Positions 33,420 through 43,103 of a stretch of 64,000 bases of DNA are shown in pieces. The translations under genes and the position numbers were made by a program. Below the pieces are notes generated by a model. That model made no database searches. It was not told where the DNA came from and saw only the letters and a program-made list of their open reading frames with translations. This DNA is from an uncultured bacterium (GTDB lineage: Bacteria; Cyanobacteriota; Vampirovibrionia; Gastranaerophilales; Gastranaerophilaceae). Where the stretch lies: the NCBI GenBank assembly GCA_902475545.1, contig CABRZP010000005.1, positions 1 through 64,000 of the forward strand, given 5' to 3'. How positions within the stretch are numbered: position 1 is the first letter of the stretch; each line of letters starts with the position of its first letter.

Positions 33420-35927
33420 ATGAAAGAAAGTTATTTTCCACAAGAAATAGAAAAGAAATGGCAAGGTATTTGGGAAGAAACCAAAGCTTTCAAAACTTTG
33501 GACGAATCTGATAAACCTAAATACTATGCTTTATCTATGTTTCCGTACCCATCAGGTAAACTTCACATGGGACACGTAAGAAACTATACAATTACAGATG
33601 TAATTGCAAGATTTAAAAAAGCAAACGGATTTAATGTTTTACATCCAATCGGCTGGGATAGCTTCGGTCTTCCTGCTGAAAATGCAGCAATGAAACATAA
33701 TGCTGATCCTGAAACCTGGACTGATGAAAACATCGCATATATGACAAAACAATTAAAAATGTTAGGTTTGTCATACGATTGGGACAGAGAAGTTACTACC
33801 TGCAAACCGGATTATTACAAATGGACACAATGGTTATTCTTACAACTTTATAAAAAAGGTTTAGTATACAAAAAAGAAGCTGCTGTTAACTGGTGTAACG
33901 AATGCGGAACAGTTCTTGCAAATGAACAAGTAATCGATGGTAAATGCTGGAGATGCGACAGCGTTGTTGAGAAAAAATATTTATCACAATGGTTCATAAA
34001 AATTACTGAATACGCAGATGTATTGTTAGAAGATTTAGATAAACTTCCGGGCTGGGGTGATAATGTTAAAACAATGCAGGCTAACTGGATTGGAAAATCT
34101 AAAGGTGCAATTTTTAAATTCCCTGTAATTGATGCTCCAAACGGTGAAGAAATGTATGTTCCTGTGTATACAACAAGACCTGATACTGTTTTTGGTATAA
34201 CTTATCTTGTTGTAGCTCCGGAATACAAAGATATTGAAAAACTTACAACAGACGAAAATAAAGAAACTGTTGAGGAATATCGTGCAAATGCCCGTAAAAT
34301 GACTGAGATTGAAAGACTTTCAACAGATAGAACAAAAACAGGTGTTCCTTTAGGAACTCACTGCCGCAATCCGTTTAACGGTGAAATTTTCCCTCTATGG
34401 ACAGCGGATTATGCGTTAGTTGAATATGGAACAGGTGCGGTTATGGCAGTTCCGACACATGATGGCAGAGACTTTGACTTTGCTAAAAAATATAATATGC
34501 CAATGAAAATAGTTATTGCATCTAAAGAAATTCAAGACAGAATGGCAAATGGTGAAAATGTCGTTTTGGAAAAAGTTTCTGAAGATGGCGGAATCTTGAT
34601 AAATTCCGGCGAATTCAACGGAATGGATAATAACAAAGCTAAAAAAGCTATTACTCAATGGGCAGTTGATAATGGTTTTGGAGAATTCAAAACTCAATAC
34701 AGACTTCGTGACTGGTTAATTTCCCGCCAAAGATATTGGGGTGCTCCAATTCCTGTTGTATATTGTGACAAATGCGGCATTCAACCGGTTCCTGAAAATC
34801 AATTGCCGGTAATGTTACCGAAAGATGTTGATTTCTCAGTTGCTGGTAAATCTCCAATAACAACTTCTAAAACATTTAAAGATGCCGTATGTCCTGTTTG
34901 CGGCGGACATGCTACTCGTGAAACAGATACAATGGATACATTTATGTGTTCAAGTTGGTACTATCTGCGTTATGCTGATGCAAATAATTCAAAAGAATGT
35001 TTTAACCGTGATATAGTAAATCATTGGCTGCCTGTGGATCAATATGTAGGAGGTATTGAACACGCAATCCTTCACTTGTTATATTCAAGATTTTTCACAA
35101 AAGCATTGCGTGACTGCGGATTGTTAGACTTTGACGAGCCGTTCAAAAATCTTTTAACTCAAGGAATGGTATTAAAAGACGGTTCTAAAATGTCAAAATC
35201 CAAAGGCAACACAGTTGACCCTGATGAAATCTTTGAAAACTATGGTGCAGATACTGCAAGATTGTTCATTCTTTCAGATTCACCTCCGGCAAGAGATTTT
35301 GACTGGTCAGATGCAGGTGTTGAAGGTTGCTACAAATTCTTGAATAGAGTTTGGAGACTTATTTCAACAAATGCTCAAAATATCACACTTGATTACAAAC
35401 TGAACTTTCCATTAGAAAAATCAAATGATGATTTAGTAAGAACAGTTCATATTGCAATGAAAGGAATTACCAACGATATTGCAAATGACTTCCAATTTAA
35501 TACAGTAATTTCAAAATATCGTGAACTTACGAATGCAATTTATGATTGGCAATCCAAAAAGCCTGTATTAAATGAAGAAGATAAAAATGTCTTGAGTTTT
35601 GCAATTGTTTCGTTGATGAAACTTATGTCTCCTGTTGCTGTTCACTTAACAGAAGAAGCATGGCACGAATTGGGCGGAACCGGTTCAATCCATGAACAAC
35701 CTTGGTGCAAATGGGATGAAAACCTTGCAAAATCAAGTTCAATAACTTTAGTTGTTCAAGTTAACGGAAAAGTTAAAGATAAAATTGAAGTTGATGCAGG
35801 TTTAAGTCAAGACGAAATGAAACAAGTTGCTTTAAACAGTGAAAAGATTAAAGCACAAACTGACGGAAAAACTATTGTTAAAACAATTGTAGTTCCTGGT
35901 AAACTTGTTAATATAGTTGTTAAATAA
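33420..35927 (+). CDS. leuS: Leucyl-tRNA synthetase
   Basis: Class I synthetase charging tRNA-Leu. The HIGH motif appears as HMGH in PSGKLHMGHVRNY, and KMSKS in DGSKMSKSKGN. The CP1 editing domain (TTRPDTVFG, YGTGAVMAVPTHD) and zinc-like Cys pairs (CNECG, CWRC) are present. 835 residues, normal for bacteria. The 103-bp leader is too short for a T-box and shows none. It is followed by a strong terminator. Confidence 0.98.
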   Translation: MKESYFPQEIEKKWQGIWEETKAFKTLDESDKPKYYALSMFPYPSGKLHMGHVRNYTITDVIARFKKANGFNVLHPIGWDSFGLPAENAAMKHNADPETWTDENIAYMTKQLKMLGLSYDWDREVTTCKPDYYKWTQWLFLQLYKKGLVYKKEAAVNWCNECGTVLANEQVIDGKCWRCDSVVEKKYLSQWFIKITEYADVLLEDLDKLPGWGDNVKTMQANWIGKSKGAIFKFPVIDAPNGEEMYVPVYTTRPDTVFGITYLVVAPEYKDIEKLTTDENKETVEEYRANARKMTEIERLSTDRTKTGVPLGTHCRNPFNGEIFPLWTADYALVEYGTGAVMAVPTHDGRDFDFAKKYNMPMKIVIASKEIQDRMANGENVVLEKVSEDGGILINSGEFNGMDNNKAKKAITQWAVDNGFGEFKTQYRLRDWLISRQRYWGAPIPVVYCDKCGIQPVPENQLPVMLPKDVDFSVAGKSPITTSKTFKDAVCPVCGGHATRETDTMDTFMCSSWYYLRYADANNSKECFNRDIVNHWLPVDQYVGGIEHAILHLLYSRFFTKALRDCGLLDFDEPFKNLLTQGMVLKDGSKMSKSKGNTVDPDEIFENYGADTARLFILSDSPPARDFDWSDAGVEGCYKFLNRVWRLISTNAQNITLDYKLNFPLEKSNDDLVRTVHIAMKGITNDIANDFQFNTVISKYRELTNAIYDWQSKKPVLNEEDKNVLSFAIVSLMKLMSPVAVHLTEEAWHELGGTGSIHEQPWCKWDENLAKSSSITLVVQVNGKVKDKIEVDAGLSQDEMKQVALNSEKIKAQTDGKTIVKTIVVPGKLVNIVVK

Positions 35928-35940
35928 TAAAAAAGACATA

Positions 35941-35979
35941 AAAGGGCGGGTTTGAATTCCAAACCCGCCCTTTTTTATT
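35941..35979. terminator. Bidirectional terminator after leuS
   Basis: AAAGGGCGGGTTTG / CAAACCCGCCCTTT with a 5-nt loop and T6, between convergent genes. Confidence 0.92.
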
Positions 35980-35989
35980 TTAATCAATT

Positions 35990-36577
35990 TTAAAATATAT
36001 GTTTTAAAAATTTTTTGATAATTCTCCAACTCAAATTACTCTTTTTTGAGGGTTCTGCAATTGGAAGATACATTTCAAGATTATCGGCTTTTGTCCAATG
36101 CATTTTTCTTTTGTGTTTAATACACCAATCAATATGTTGATTTATTTTAGGTTTATTGGAAGTAAAACCTAATTTTCTATAAAATATATGCGGAGGTCTG
36201 GTTGGTGCAAAAATACGACTTGCAACCAAATGTATTCTTCCCATACAATCATATTTTCTGCTTTCGTGTTTTGCTAAATTTATAAAATCACTGCCAACGC
36301 CTTCATTTGGGTATGTTACATGTAGTTCGTCAATATAAAATGATTTGTAGTCTTTATCAATCGGATAAAAAGATTTTTTTATATTTTTGCGGCAAACCAT
36401 TGGTCCGGCAATCATTTTACCGAGATAATCACCGGTTTTTGTGTCACACATTCTATATTCATAGGCATTGTAATCCGCAGCAGTAACAACATCTTCATAA
36501 ACAATTCTGATTACAGGTTGTTTATATATTAATCTTTCAGGAATAGTTCTATTAGGTGGTTTTACGAAATAATTCAT
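35990..36577 (-). CDS. GNAT-like acetyltransferase, paralogue 2
   Basis: 195 residues with a GNAT fold signature: FYIDELHVTYPNEGVGSDFINLAKHES (motif A, with acetyl-CoA loop YPNEGVGS) and HIFYRKLGF (motif B). It ends in a basic tail with a possible amphipathic helix (WRIIKKFLKHIF). Its layout is shared with the adjacent 36585-37184 gene (for example PHIFYRKLGF and PHVFYKKYGM), so the pair is a tandem duplication, 7 bp apart. Substrate unknown; family-level only. Confidence 0.75.
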   Translation of the reverse strand: MNYFVKPPNRTIPERLIYKQPVIRIVYEDVVTAADYNAYEYRMCDTKTGDYLGKMIAGPMVCRKNIKKSFYPIDKDYKSFYIDELHVTYPNEGVGSDFINLAKHESRKYDCMGRIHLVASRIFAPTRPPHIFYRKLGFTSNKPKINQHIDWCIKHKRKMHWTKADNLEMYLPIAEPSKKSNLSWRIIKKFLKHIF

Positions 36578-36584
36578 TGTTGTA

Positions 36585-37184
36585 CTATACCTTTACTTTG
36601 TTTGTTAAACTAAAGACTTGAGATATTGCTTTCATTATTCTTTTTAAAAACGGAGTTTTATCTTTAACATCATATTGGATTGGAGGATAAAACATAGTCA
36701 GAATTTTAAAATCTAAACCTGTAGCATTTTTTCTTTTCTGAATATACAAATCAAGTTTTTTGTCTATACTTGGACGACCGGTGTTCATTCCATATTTTTT
36801 ATAAAATACATGCGGTGCATATTCATATTGTTTCAAACTGCTTGCATCCACATGGAATCTTCCTTCAAGATCTAATTGTTGACTATATCTTTTTGCGGCA
36901 TTTAATAATATTGTACCAAGTCCTTTTCGTGGATTGTTACAAGAATCTAAATATGAAACATAAAGCGATTTTACCCAACCCATATCTCGTCTGTATACCT
37001 GTCCGGGATAGCAATACATAATAGCTTTTTCTTTTGGATTTTTTGTGGATACTGCTGTAAAATATTCTTCTTCTATTCCCGAAGAATATTTAATAGTTTG
37101 GCTAAAAATTAAATGATCAGGAACTTTTGTTAAGATTGGTCTTCTGGTTATAAAATAATTTTTTGGATATTTATATTCGAACAT
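36585..37184 (-). CDS. GNAT-like acetyltransferase, paralogue 1
   Basis: 199 residues: SLYVSYLDSCNNPRKGLGTILLNAAKRYS is GNAT motif A with the acetyl-CoA loop PRKGLGT, followed by a C-terminal FHVDASS / PHVFYKKYGM block. It has a basic C-terminal helix like its neighbour. Likely first in a two-gene operon. Divergent from murC. Confidence 0.75.
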   Translation of the reverse strand: MFEYKYPKNYFITRRPILTKVPDHLIFSQTIKYSSGIEEEYFTAVSTKNPKEKAIMYCYPGQVYRRDMGWVKSLYVSYLDSCNNPRKGLGTILLNAAKRYSQQLDLEGRFHVDASSLKQYEYAPHVFYKKYGMNTGRPSIDKKLDLYIQKRKNATGLDFKILTMFYPPIQYDVKDKTPFLKRIMKAISQVFSLTNKVKV

Positions 37185-37329
37185 TATGAATTATAGAAAA
37201 CGTATAAAGATATTTTTTGTTATTAATTTAAAAAATTTGTAAAAAAATAATAATATTCAGTCAGAAATGATATTTTAGAGTATAATTGTAAGCAGAAGTA
37301 GAGATTATAAATAGTTAGGGAATAAAATT

Positions 37330-38739
37330 TTGAAAAAGAAATATCATTTTATCGCAATAGGCGGAGTAGGAATGAGCGGACTTGCAAAATACTTGTTACA
37401 AAAAGGGTTTGAAGTTTCAGGCTCAGATATAAACGACAGTAAATATGTACAAAACGTAAAAAAATTAGGTGCAAAAGTTTTTATCGGACACGATGAAAAT
37501 AATCTTCCTGATGACTGTGTGGTAGTTGCCAGCACTGCAATTCGCGAAAACAATCCTGAAATGCAAAAAGCAAAGAGATTAGGACTTCCGATTTTCCATC
37601 GTTCCGATCTTTTAGCAGAAATTTCAAAAAACGAAGAGTACTTCATCGGATATTCAGGAACACACGGTAAAACAACTACCAGCGGATTATGTTCTTATGT
37701 AATGGAAAAAGCCGGACTGAAACCATCATATATTGTTGGCGGAATTATTCCGGAAATTAATGCAAATGCAAATGCAGCATTAGACAAAATTTTTATAGCC
37801 GAACTTGATGAAAGTGACGGAACAATTGTAAAATATTCCGCAAATCTTGTTGTAGTTAACAATTTGGAACCTGATCATCTGGATTTTTATAAAAATGGCT
37901 TGGATTCTATCTTAGAAACTTTTGAAACATTTTTGTCTAAAATTAGAGAAAATGGTATTGTTCTGGCAAATACTGATAACGAAGGTGTAAAAAGACTTGT
38001 TAAATACTATACTGAACATGAATTGGGACATAATGCAAAATTTATGACATATTCTATAGGTGGAAACACTGATTACTGTGCAAAAAATATTAATTATGCC
38101 GAAGATTATACAACATTTGATATTATGTACAAAGGTGAATTCCAAACAACATTAAAAATATGCTTAAAAGGAGTTCATAACGTATATAATTCACTTGCAG
38201 TATGGGCATCATTGCACATTGCAGGAATCGATATGGAATTAGTCAACAAACATTTTGCGACATTCAGTGGAATGGGAAGAAGATTCCAAAAAGTTGGAGA
38301 ATTCGATGGTATATCAATTTATGATGATTACGCACACCATCCGACTGAAATTAAAGCAACATTATCTTCTTCAAAATCTTTCAAAAACAGAAATGTTATT
38401 GCTGTATTTCAACCGCATAGATTCACAAGACTGCAAAATTTGTGGAATGAATTTATGGGAGCATTTTCTGATGTAAATAGAGTTGTAGTGACAGATGTTT
38501 ATGCAGCATCAGAAGATCCGATTGACGGAGTTAATTCTCTTGCATTTACTAATGAACTAAAAGAAAAAATCGATGTTCCTTGCGAAAATATTTCAGGTGA
38601 TATCAAAGAAGTTGCAAGAAAATTGTTCCCGACATTGAAATCAGGTGATATTGTAATCGGCTTAGGTGCCGGAACAATTACTAATCTTGGTAAAGAATTG
38701 TTGGCTTTAAATGAGGAGAGAGTCAAAGTTGGAAAATAA
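37330..38739 (+). CDS. murC: UDP-N-acetylmuramate--L-alanine ligase
   Basis: ATP-dependent ligase adding the first amino acid of the peptidoglycan stem peptide. Start is TTG (37330-37332), preceded by TTAGGGAA. The N-terminal GGVGMSGLAKYL binds UDP, the ATP loop is GTHGKTTTSG, and NLEPDHLDFY and HHPTEI (DDYAHHPTE) are Mur signatures. 469 residues. It heads the envelope operon murC-murB-ddl-ftsQ-prenyl synthase-lepB. TATAAT at 37281-37286 is a likely -10. Confidence 0.96.
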   Translation: MKKKYHFIAIGGVGMSGLAKYLLQKGFEVSGSDINDSKYVQNVKKLGAKVFIGHDENNLPDDCVVVASTAIRENNPEMQKAKRLGLPIFHRSDLLAEISKNEEYFIGYSGTHGKTTTSGLCSYVMEKAGLKPSYIVGGIIPEINANANAALDKIFIAELDESDGTIVKYSANLVVVNNLEPDHLDFYKNGLDSILETFETFLSKIRENGIVLANTDNEGVKRLVKYYTEHELGHNAKFMTYSIGGNTDYCAKNINYAEDYTTFDIMYKGEFQTTLKICLKGVHNVYNSLAVWASLHIAGIDMELVNKHFATFSGMGRRFQKVGEFDGISIYDDYAHHPTEIKATLSSSKSFKNRNVIAVFQPHRFTRLQNLWNEFMGAFSDVNRVVVTDVYAASEDPIDGVNSLAFTNELKEKIDVPCENISGDIKEVARKLFPTLKSGDIVIGLGAGTITNLGKELLALNEERVKVGK

Positions 38740-39631
38740 TTCTGAAAAAAACTTTGATATAAAAATTCATACAACATTCAAAATCGGCGGCAAAATCGCA
38801 GAAGTATTTTTTCCTGAAAATATAAATGAATTTGTCAAAATTTTAGAGGAAAATGATGATGTTCAAGTCTTCGGAAATCTTTCTAACACACTGGTTTCAG
38901 GAAATGGTTATGATGGAAAAATTATCCTTACAACCAAAATGGATAATGTAACTATTGAAGGAAATAAAATAATTGCTGATTGTGGTATAAAAGGTCCGAG
39001 ACTGGCACAGTTTGCTTGCAGCAAAGGTTTATCCGGTTTTGAATTTATGATAGGATTTCCGGGGTCTGTAGGCGGTGAAGTTTTTATGAATGCTTCTGCG
39101 AATTCTCAAGCAATAAGTGATAAATTAACTGCTGTCACCTGTTATTCAAAACAGAATGGAGTTGTAAAATATTCAAAATCTGAAATGAATTTCGGCTACA
39201 GATCATCAAGATGCCAAAATGAAGATCTAATTGTTTTACAGGCAGAATTTGAGCTTGATGAAAAAAATCCGATTGAAATTCAAGCTCGAATGAATGATAA
39301 TTTAAAATTCCGTAAAGCTCATCAGCCGTTGTTATCTCTTCCAAATTGCGGCAGTATATTCAAAAACCCTGACGGAGATTCTGCCGGAAGATTATTGGAT
39401 TCTGTAGGAGCAAAAGAAATGAAATGCGGCGGAGTCAGAGTTTGGGAAAATCATGCAAACTTTATTGTTAATGATAAAAACGGAACTTCTGCTGATGTAT
39501 TGAATTTAATGTTCCAAATGTACACAAGAGTAAAAGAAGCTTATAATATAGAATTAAAGCCTGAAATAGTATTCTTAGGCGGAAAAAATAAAAAGGAAAA
39601 TGAAATATGGCAAATATTGAACAGAAAATAA
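38729..39631 (+). CDS. murB: UDP-N-acetylenolpyruvoylglucosamine reductase (MurB)
   Basis: FAD enzyme completing UDP-MurNAc. It contains TTFKIGG (FAD region), GFPGSVGGEVFMNA, the catalytic Ser in NCGSIFKNP and the C-terminal KPEIVFLG. It lacks the YxxxxR-type insertion of E. coli MurB (type II MurB). Start: TTG at 38729 with GAGGAGAGA in front, overlapping the murC stop by 11 bp. A more upstream ATG at 38711 has no ribosome site. About 300 residues. Coupled to murC and ddl. Confidence 0.95.
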   Translation: MENNSEKNFDIKIHTTFKIGGKIAEVFFPENINEFVKILEENDDVQVFGNLSNTLVSGNGYDGKIILTTKMDNVTIEGNKIIADCGIKGPRLAQFACSKGLSGFEFMIGFPGSVGGEVFMNASANSQAISDKLTAVTCYSKQNGVVKYSKSEMNFGYRSSRCQNEDLIVLQAEFELDEKNPIEIQARMNDNLKFRKAHQPLLSLPNCGSIFKNPDGDSAGRLLDSVGAKEMKCGGVRVWENHANFIVNDKNGTSADVLNLMFQMYTRVKEAYNIELKPEIVFLGGKNKKENEIWQILNRK

Positions 39632-40557
39632 ATAAAGATGCTAAAATTGCAGTCCTTTGCGGCGGAATGTCTTCAGAAGCCGAAGTTTCAAGACGTTCAG
39701 GTAAAGGTTGTTTTGAAGCTTTGCAAAGACTTGGTTATAAAAATGCTGAACTTGTCGAAGTGGATAAAAATATTGCTCAAACTTTAAAAGATGGCAATTA
39801 TGATTATGCATATAACGCACTTCACGGGAAATACGGTGAAGACGGATGTATTCAAGGTATCTTGGAAATTCTTCAAATCCCTTACACCGGATGCGGTGTT
39901 ATGTCATCTTCTGTTTGTATGAACAAAGAATATACTAAAAGAATTCTTTCAACTTGCAAAGATATTCCTTTAATTAAATCCGTTTTTGTACAAAAAGGGG
40001 ATGATGTTAAGGAAAAAACAAAAGATTTGAAATTCCCTGTTTTCACAAAACCGGTTTGTGAAGGTTCAAGTTTTGGTATGACAAAAGTTGATACTCCTGA
40101 CGAGTTGGAAAAAGCTTATCTGGAAGCTATCAAATATAATGACGATGTCTTAATTGAAGAATTTGTTGAAGGTGTCAGTGCAACTGTCGGAGTTTTGGAA
40201 GGTCAGGACGGATTATTTGCAACAGAAATTCTTGAAATCAGACCAAAAAATGAATGGTACGATTACGAAGCAAAATACACAAAAGGTATGACTGAATTCA
40301 TTTTACCTGCTGAGATTTCTGATGATATGACCAAAAAAGTTAAAGATATTGCAGTAAAAGCATTTAAAACAGCAGGATGTGCAGGGGTTTCCAGAGTAGA
40401 TTTCTTAATTACGGAAGATACACCTTATGTTCTTGAAATTAATACATCTCCCGGAATGACTGAAACAAGTGATTTGCCTGCACAATCAGCAGCAATGGGA
40501 ATTAATTATGACAACTTAGTTCAAATTATATTAAACGGAGCGGGATTAAATAAATAA
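39607..40557 (+). CDS. ddl: D-alanine--D-alanine ligase
   Basis: ATP-grasp ligase making D-Ala-D-Ala for peptidoglycan. It shows LCGGMSSEAEVS at the N-terminus, HGKYGEDG, the omega-loop and ATP-grasp core (KPVCEGSSFG, EEFVEG) and the metal-binding RVDFLI...LEINTSPGMT. 316 residues. It overlaps the murB end by 25 bp. The Y of KYGEDG favours D-Ala over D-Lac in the second site (inference from known ligases). Confidence 0.96.
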   Translation: MANIEQKINKDAKIAVLCGGMSSEAEVSRRSGKGCFEALQRLGYKNAELVEVDKNIAQTLKDGNYDYAYNALHGKYGEDGCIQGILEILQIPYTGCGVMSSSVCMNKEYTKRILSTCKDIPLIKSVFVQKGDDVKEKTKDLKFPVFTKPVCEGSSFGMTKVDTPDELEKAYLEAIKYNDDVLIEEFVEGVSATVGVLEGQDGLFATEILEIRPKNEWYDYEAKYTKGMTEFILPAEISDDMTKKVKDIAVKAFKTAGCAGVSRVDFLITEDTPYVLEINTSPGMTETSDLPAQSAAMGINYDNLVQIILNGAGLNK

Positions 40558-41441
40558 TGAACGAAGATGATAACATAATGAAAGAATTTGAAGAAGAGCT
40601 GCAAGATGAATTTACTCTTCCGAAACATTCTGTAAAACACAGGCAGACTGAACGTAAAATTCGTAAAAAGCGTAAAAAGCTTAACCGATTAAAATCGTTT
40701 TTGAGAAGTGTTTTGCTAGTTGTGTTGTTATTTTTGATTTATGAATTTGTAAAACTTCCTCAATGGTATTTGCCTCAAGATGTTTTCAAAAATTCTGACA
40801 GTAATAAAATTGAAATTGTTAATAACAATATTGTGCCGGATACAGTTGTTTTTAATTCATTAAAAAATATTTCCGTTCCAAAACTTCCAATATTTTTAAT
40901 GAGTGTAAAACCGATAAAAAAAGAATTATTTAAGATTCCGGTGATAAAAAATATTTATGTAAGGCGTTACGGTTTTCCTGCAAGAATACAAATTATTCTT
41001 AGAGAAAGAGTTCCTGTTGCCGTTATCAAAACAGATTTGAATGCTAAACCTGTTGCGTTTTTCACTTCAGATGGTATTTTAATAGCTAATAAAAATTATA
41101 TGGGTTTATCTAATTCCAAATCTTTATTAACTATTCTGACTACTTCTTCCAAATTAGATAAAAATTGGACTGTTAAGAAAGTTAATTATATTGAAAAAAT
41201 AGTAAAGGCGATTGAAACTTATTCAGGAGAAAAGGTATCTTATATTGATATGAGAAACCCTAATGATGTGTATGTCAGAATTCAAAAAACAAGTATTCGA
41301 CTTGGGGCATTAGACAGTACGGTATTTGAAAGAATAAAAAGAATATATACAATTTTGCCGCAAATTAAAGATATGGATAGCCGGATTAAGTATATTGATT
41401 TGAGCTGGGATAAGGTAAATTATTTAAAATTGAAAAAATAA
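40557..41441 (+). CDS. ftsQ: Cell division protein FtsQ/DivIB
   Basis: Bitopic divisome protein. A charged cytosolic N-terminus (acidic, then very basic KIRKKRKKLNRLK, about 35-50), one membrane helix (FLRSVLLVVLLFLIYEF, about 53-70), then a periplasmic POTRA-like region (about 75-155: PVIKNIYVRRYGFPARIQIILRERVPVAVI) and the FtsQ C-terminal domain with INYLDLSW-type ending KYIDLSWDKVNYLK. It shares a single base with the ddl stop. Its location in a mur cluster is the canonical context. Confidence 0.88.
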   Translation: MNEDDNIMKEFEEELQDEFTLPKHSVKHRQTERKIRKKRKKLNRLKSFLRSVLLVVLLFLIYEFVKLPQWYLPQDVFKNSDSNKIEIVNNNIVPDTVVFNSLKNISVPKLPIFLMSVKPIKKELFKIPVIKNIYVRRYGFPARIQIILRERVPVAVIKTDLNAKPVAFFTSDGILIANKNYMGLSNSKSLLTILTTSSKLDKNWTVKKVNYIEKIVKAIETYSGEKVSYIDMRNPNDVYVRIQKTSIRLGALDSTVFERIKRIYTILPQIKDMDSRIKYIDLSWDKVNYLKLKK

Positions 41442-41443
41442 AT

Positions 41444-42325
41444 ATGAGTTTTAATAGTAAATATCAAAAAATACGAAATTTGGCAAAAGACGAATTATCA
41501 ACAATTGAGAAAAAAATAGTTGAAGCTGTTTCTGTACGTGAACCTATAAATTCTGATATTGTTGAGTTCTTACTTGCACCTTCCAAAAGAATTCGTTCTG
41601 TTCTTGCAATTTTATATACAAGAGCATGTGGCGAAATTTTGTCTGAAAAACAGTTGGAGTTTTTAGCAGCTGTTGAACTCGTTCATAATGCTTCTTTAAT
41701 ACATGATGATATTATTGATGAAAGTAAATTTCGACGCGGGGTAGAAACTATATCTTGTAAATTCGGGAATAAATTAGGTGTTATTGCAGGAGATTATCTG
41801 TTGTCTGCGGCTATGGAAAAAATTGTTAATATAGGTTCAATAGAGATTTTTTCAAAGTTTGTACACACTTTAAAACAGATGTGTATAGGAGAGATTAATC
41901 AAAATTTCGACAGGTTTAAAATCGGTACAATTGACAGTTATATTGAAAAATCAAAAAATAAAACCGCATATTTGTTTGAAACTGCACTTGTCGGCTGTAT
42001 GTTTTTGGCACAAAAACAGTATGATTTATCTGAAATAAAAGAATTGGGTTTAAACATAGGAATTGCGTTTCAAATAAGAGATGATATTATCAATCTTACA
42101 AATATCGATAAATCAAAACCGGTTAATAATGATATTGCAGAAGGAATTTATAATGCCCCAATTATATATTCGGGCAGTGTTGAGGATTATAAATCAGGTA
42201 TTGAAAAAACCCGAGCTTTGTTGAATAATTATATAAAAAGAGCGATGCAGCAAGTGGAAAAACTTCCCAATAATGATTACAAGACTGCATTAAAAGAGTT
42301 TTTGGAGCTTTTAAATAATGAATAA
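41444..42325 (+). CDS. Polyprenyl diphosphate synthase
   Basis: Trans-type isoprenyl diphosphate synthase. First Asp-rich motif HDDIIDES (about residue 88) followed by RRG; second motif FQIRDDIINL. 293 residues. Likely makes a long-chain prenyl diphosphate for quinones, though chain length cannot be set from sequence. It is 2 bp after ftsQ and overlaps lepB by 8 bp, so it belongs to the envelope operon. Confidence 0.9.
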   Translation: MSFNSKYQKIRNLAKDELSTIEKKIVEAVSVREPINSDIVEFLLAPSKRIRSVLAILYTRACGEILSEKQLEFLAAVELVHNASLIHDDIIDESKFRRGVETISCKFGNKLGVIAGDYLLSAAMEKIVNIGSIEIFSKFVHTLKQMCIGEINQNFDRFKIGTIDSYIEKSKNKTAYLFETALVGCMFLAQKQYDLSEIKELGLNIGIAFQIRDDIINLTNIDKSKPVNNDIAEGIYNAPIIYSGSVEDYKSGIEKTRALLNNYIKRAMQQVEKLPNNDYKTALKEFLELLNNE

Positions 42326-43103
42326 AATACAACAATTTTGGTTAGATTATAAAACAAGATTAAATGAAAAAAGAAAAGCACAATGGATGAATTTTAAATC
42401 AAAGTTACCTGCTTCCGTACAATTAAAATTAGATAAATGGGAGGAGTGGTATAGAAATTATAAAGAAACAGCATTGTGTGAAGTTATAGAAACCGTTGTT
42501 TTTGTTCTGGTAATGGTTATTATAATAAGGTTTTTTGTTGGTGAAATTCGTTGGATTCCGTCAGGTTCAATGAAACCGACGCTTGTTGAGGGTGATAGAA
42601 TTGTTGTTGAAAGATATTCAAGATTTTTCTCCGGTCCTGAACGCGGCGATATTATGGTCTTTTATCCGCCATCAACAAAATTATCACGGGAACCTTTGCC
42701 ACTTTTAGCAAGATTGACAGGTATTTTATGTAAAGATATTGCCTATATTAAAAGAGTAGTTGGAATGCCGGGGGATACGGTTGAAATTATTCCTGGGGAA
42801 AACGGTTCGGCTTATGTTTATATTAATGGCAAAAAATATGAAGAGGATTATATAAAAAGTGTTTATGAATACCCTTCCTGTCCTGATAAAAATACTGATC
42901 CGTTAATTTTAATGAGTGATCAGGTAATGAAATGCGGACCATTTAAACTCGATGAAGACAGTTATTTTATGATGGGTGATAACCGTGGAAATTCACAAGA
43001 CAGCAGATATTGGGGCACTTTAAAAAGAGACCGTTTTGTCGGTCGTGCTGTTGTGGTATTCTGGCCTTTAAATCGTATGAAAGTTCTTCACAGATTAAAA
43101 TAG
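42318..43103 (+). CDS. lepB: Signal peptidase I
   Basis: Membrane serine protease that cuts Sec signal peptides. A charged N-terminus, one membrane helix (about 56-73, VVFVLVMVIIIRFFV), then the catalytic Ser84 in SGSMKPT and the general base Lys145 in YIKRVVGMPGD, and the box E GDNRGNSQDSR. 261 residues. The amphipathic N-terminal 50 residues, longer than usual before the helix, are unexplained. Last gene of the mur-lep operon. Confidence 0.96.
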   Translation: MNKIQQFWLDYKTRLNEKRKAQWMNFKSKLPASVQLKLDKWEEWYRNYKETALCEVIETVVFVLVMVIIIRFFVGEIRWIPSGSMKPTLVEGDRIVVERYSRFFSGPERGDIMVFYPPSTKLSREPLPLLARLTGILCKDIAYIKRVVGMPGDTVEIIPGENGSAYVYINGKKYEEDYIKSVYEYPSCPDKNTDPLILMSDQVMKCGPFKLDEDSYFMMGDNRGNSQDSRYWGTLKRDRFVGRAVVVFWPLNRMKVLHRLK

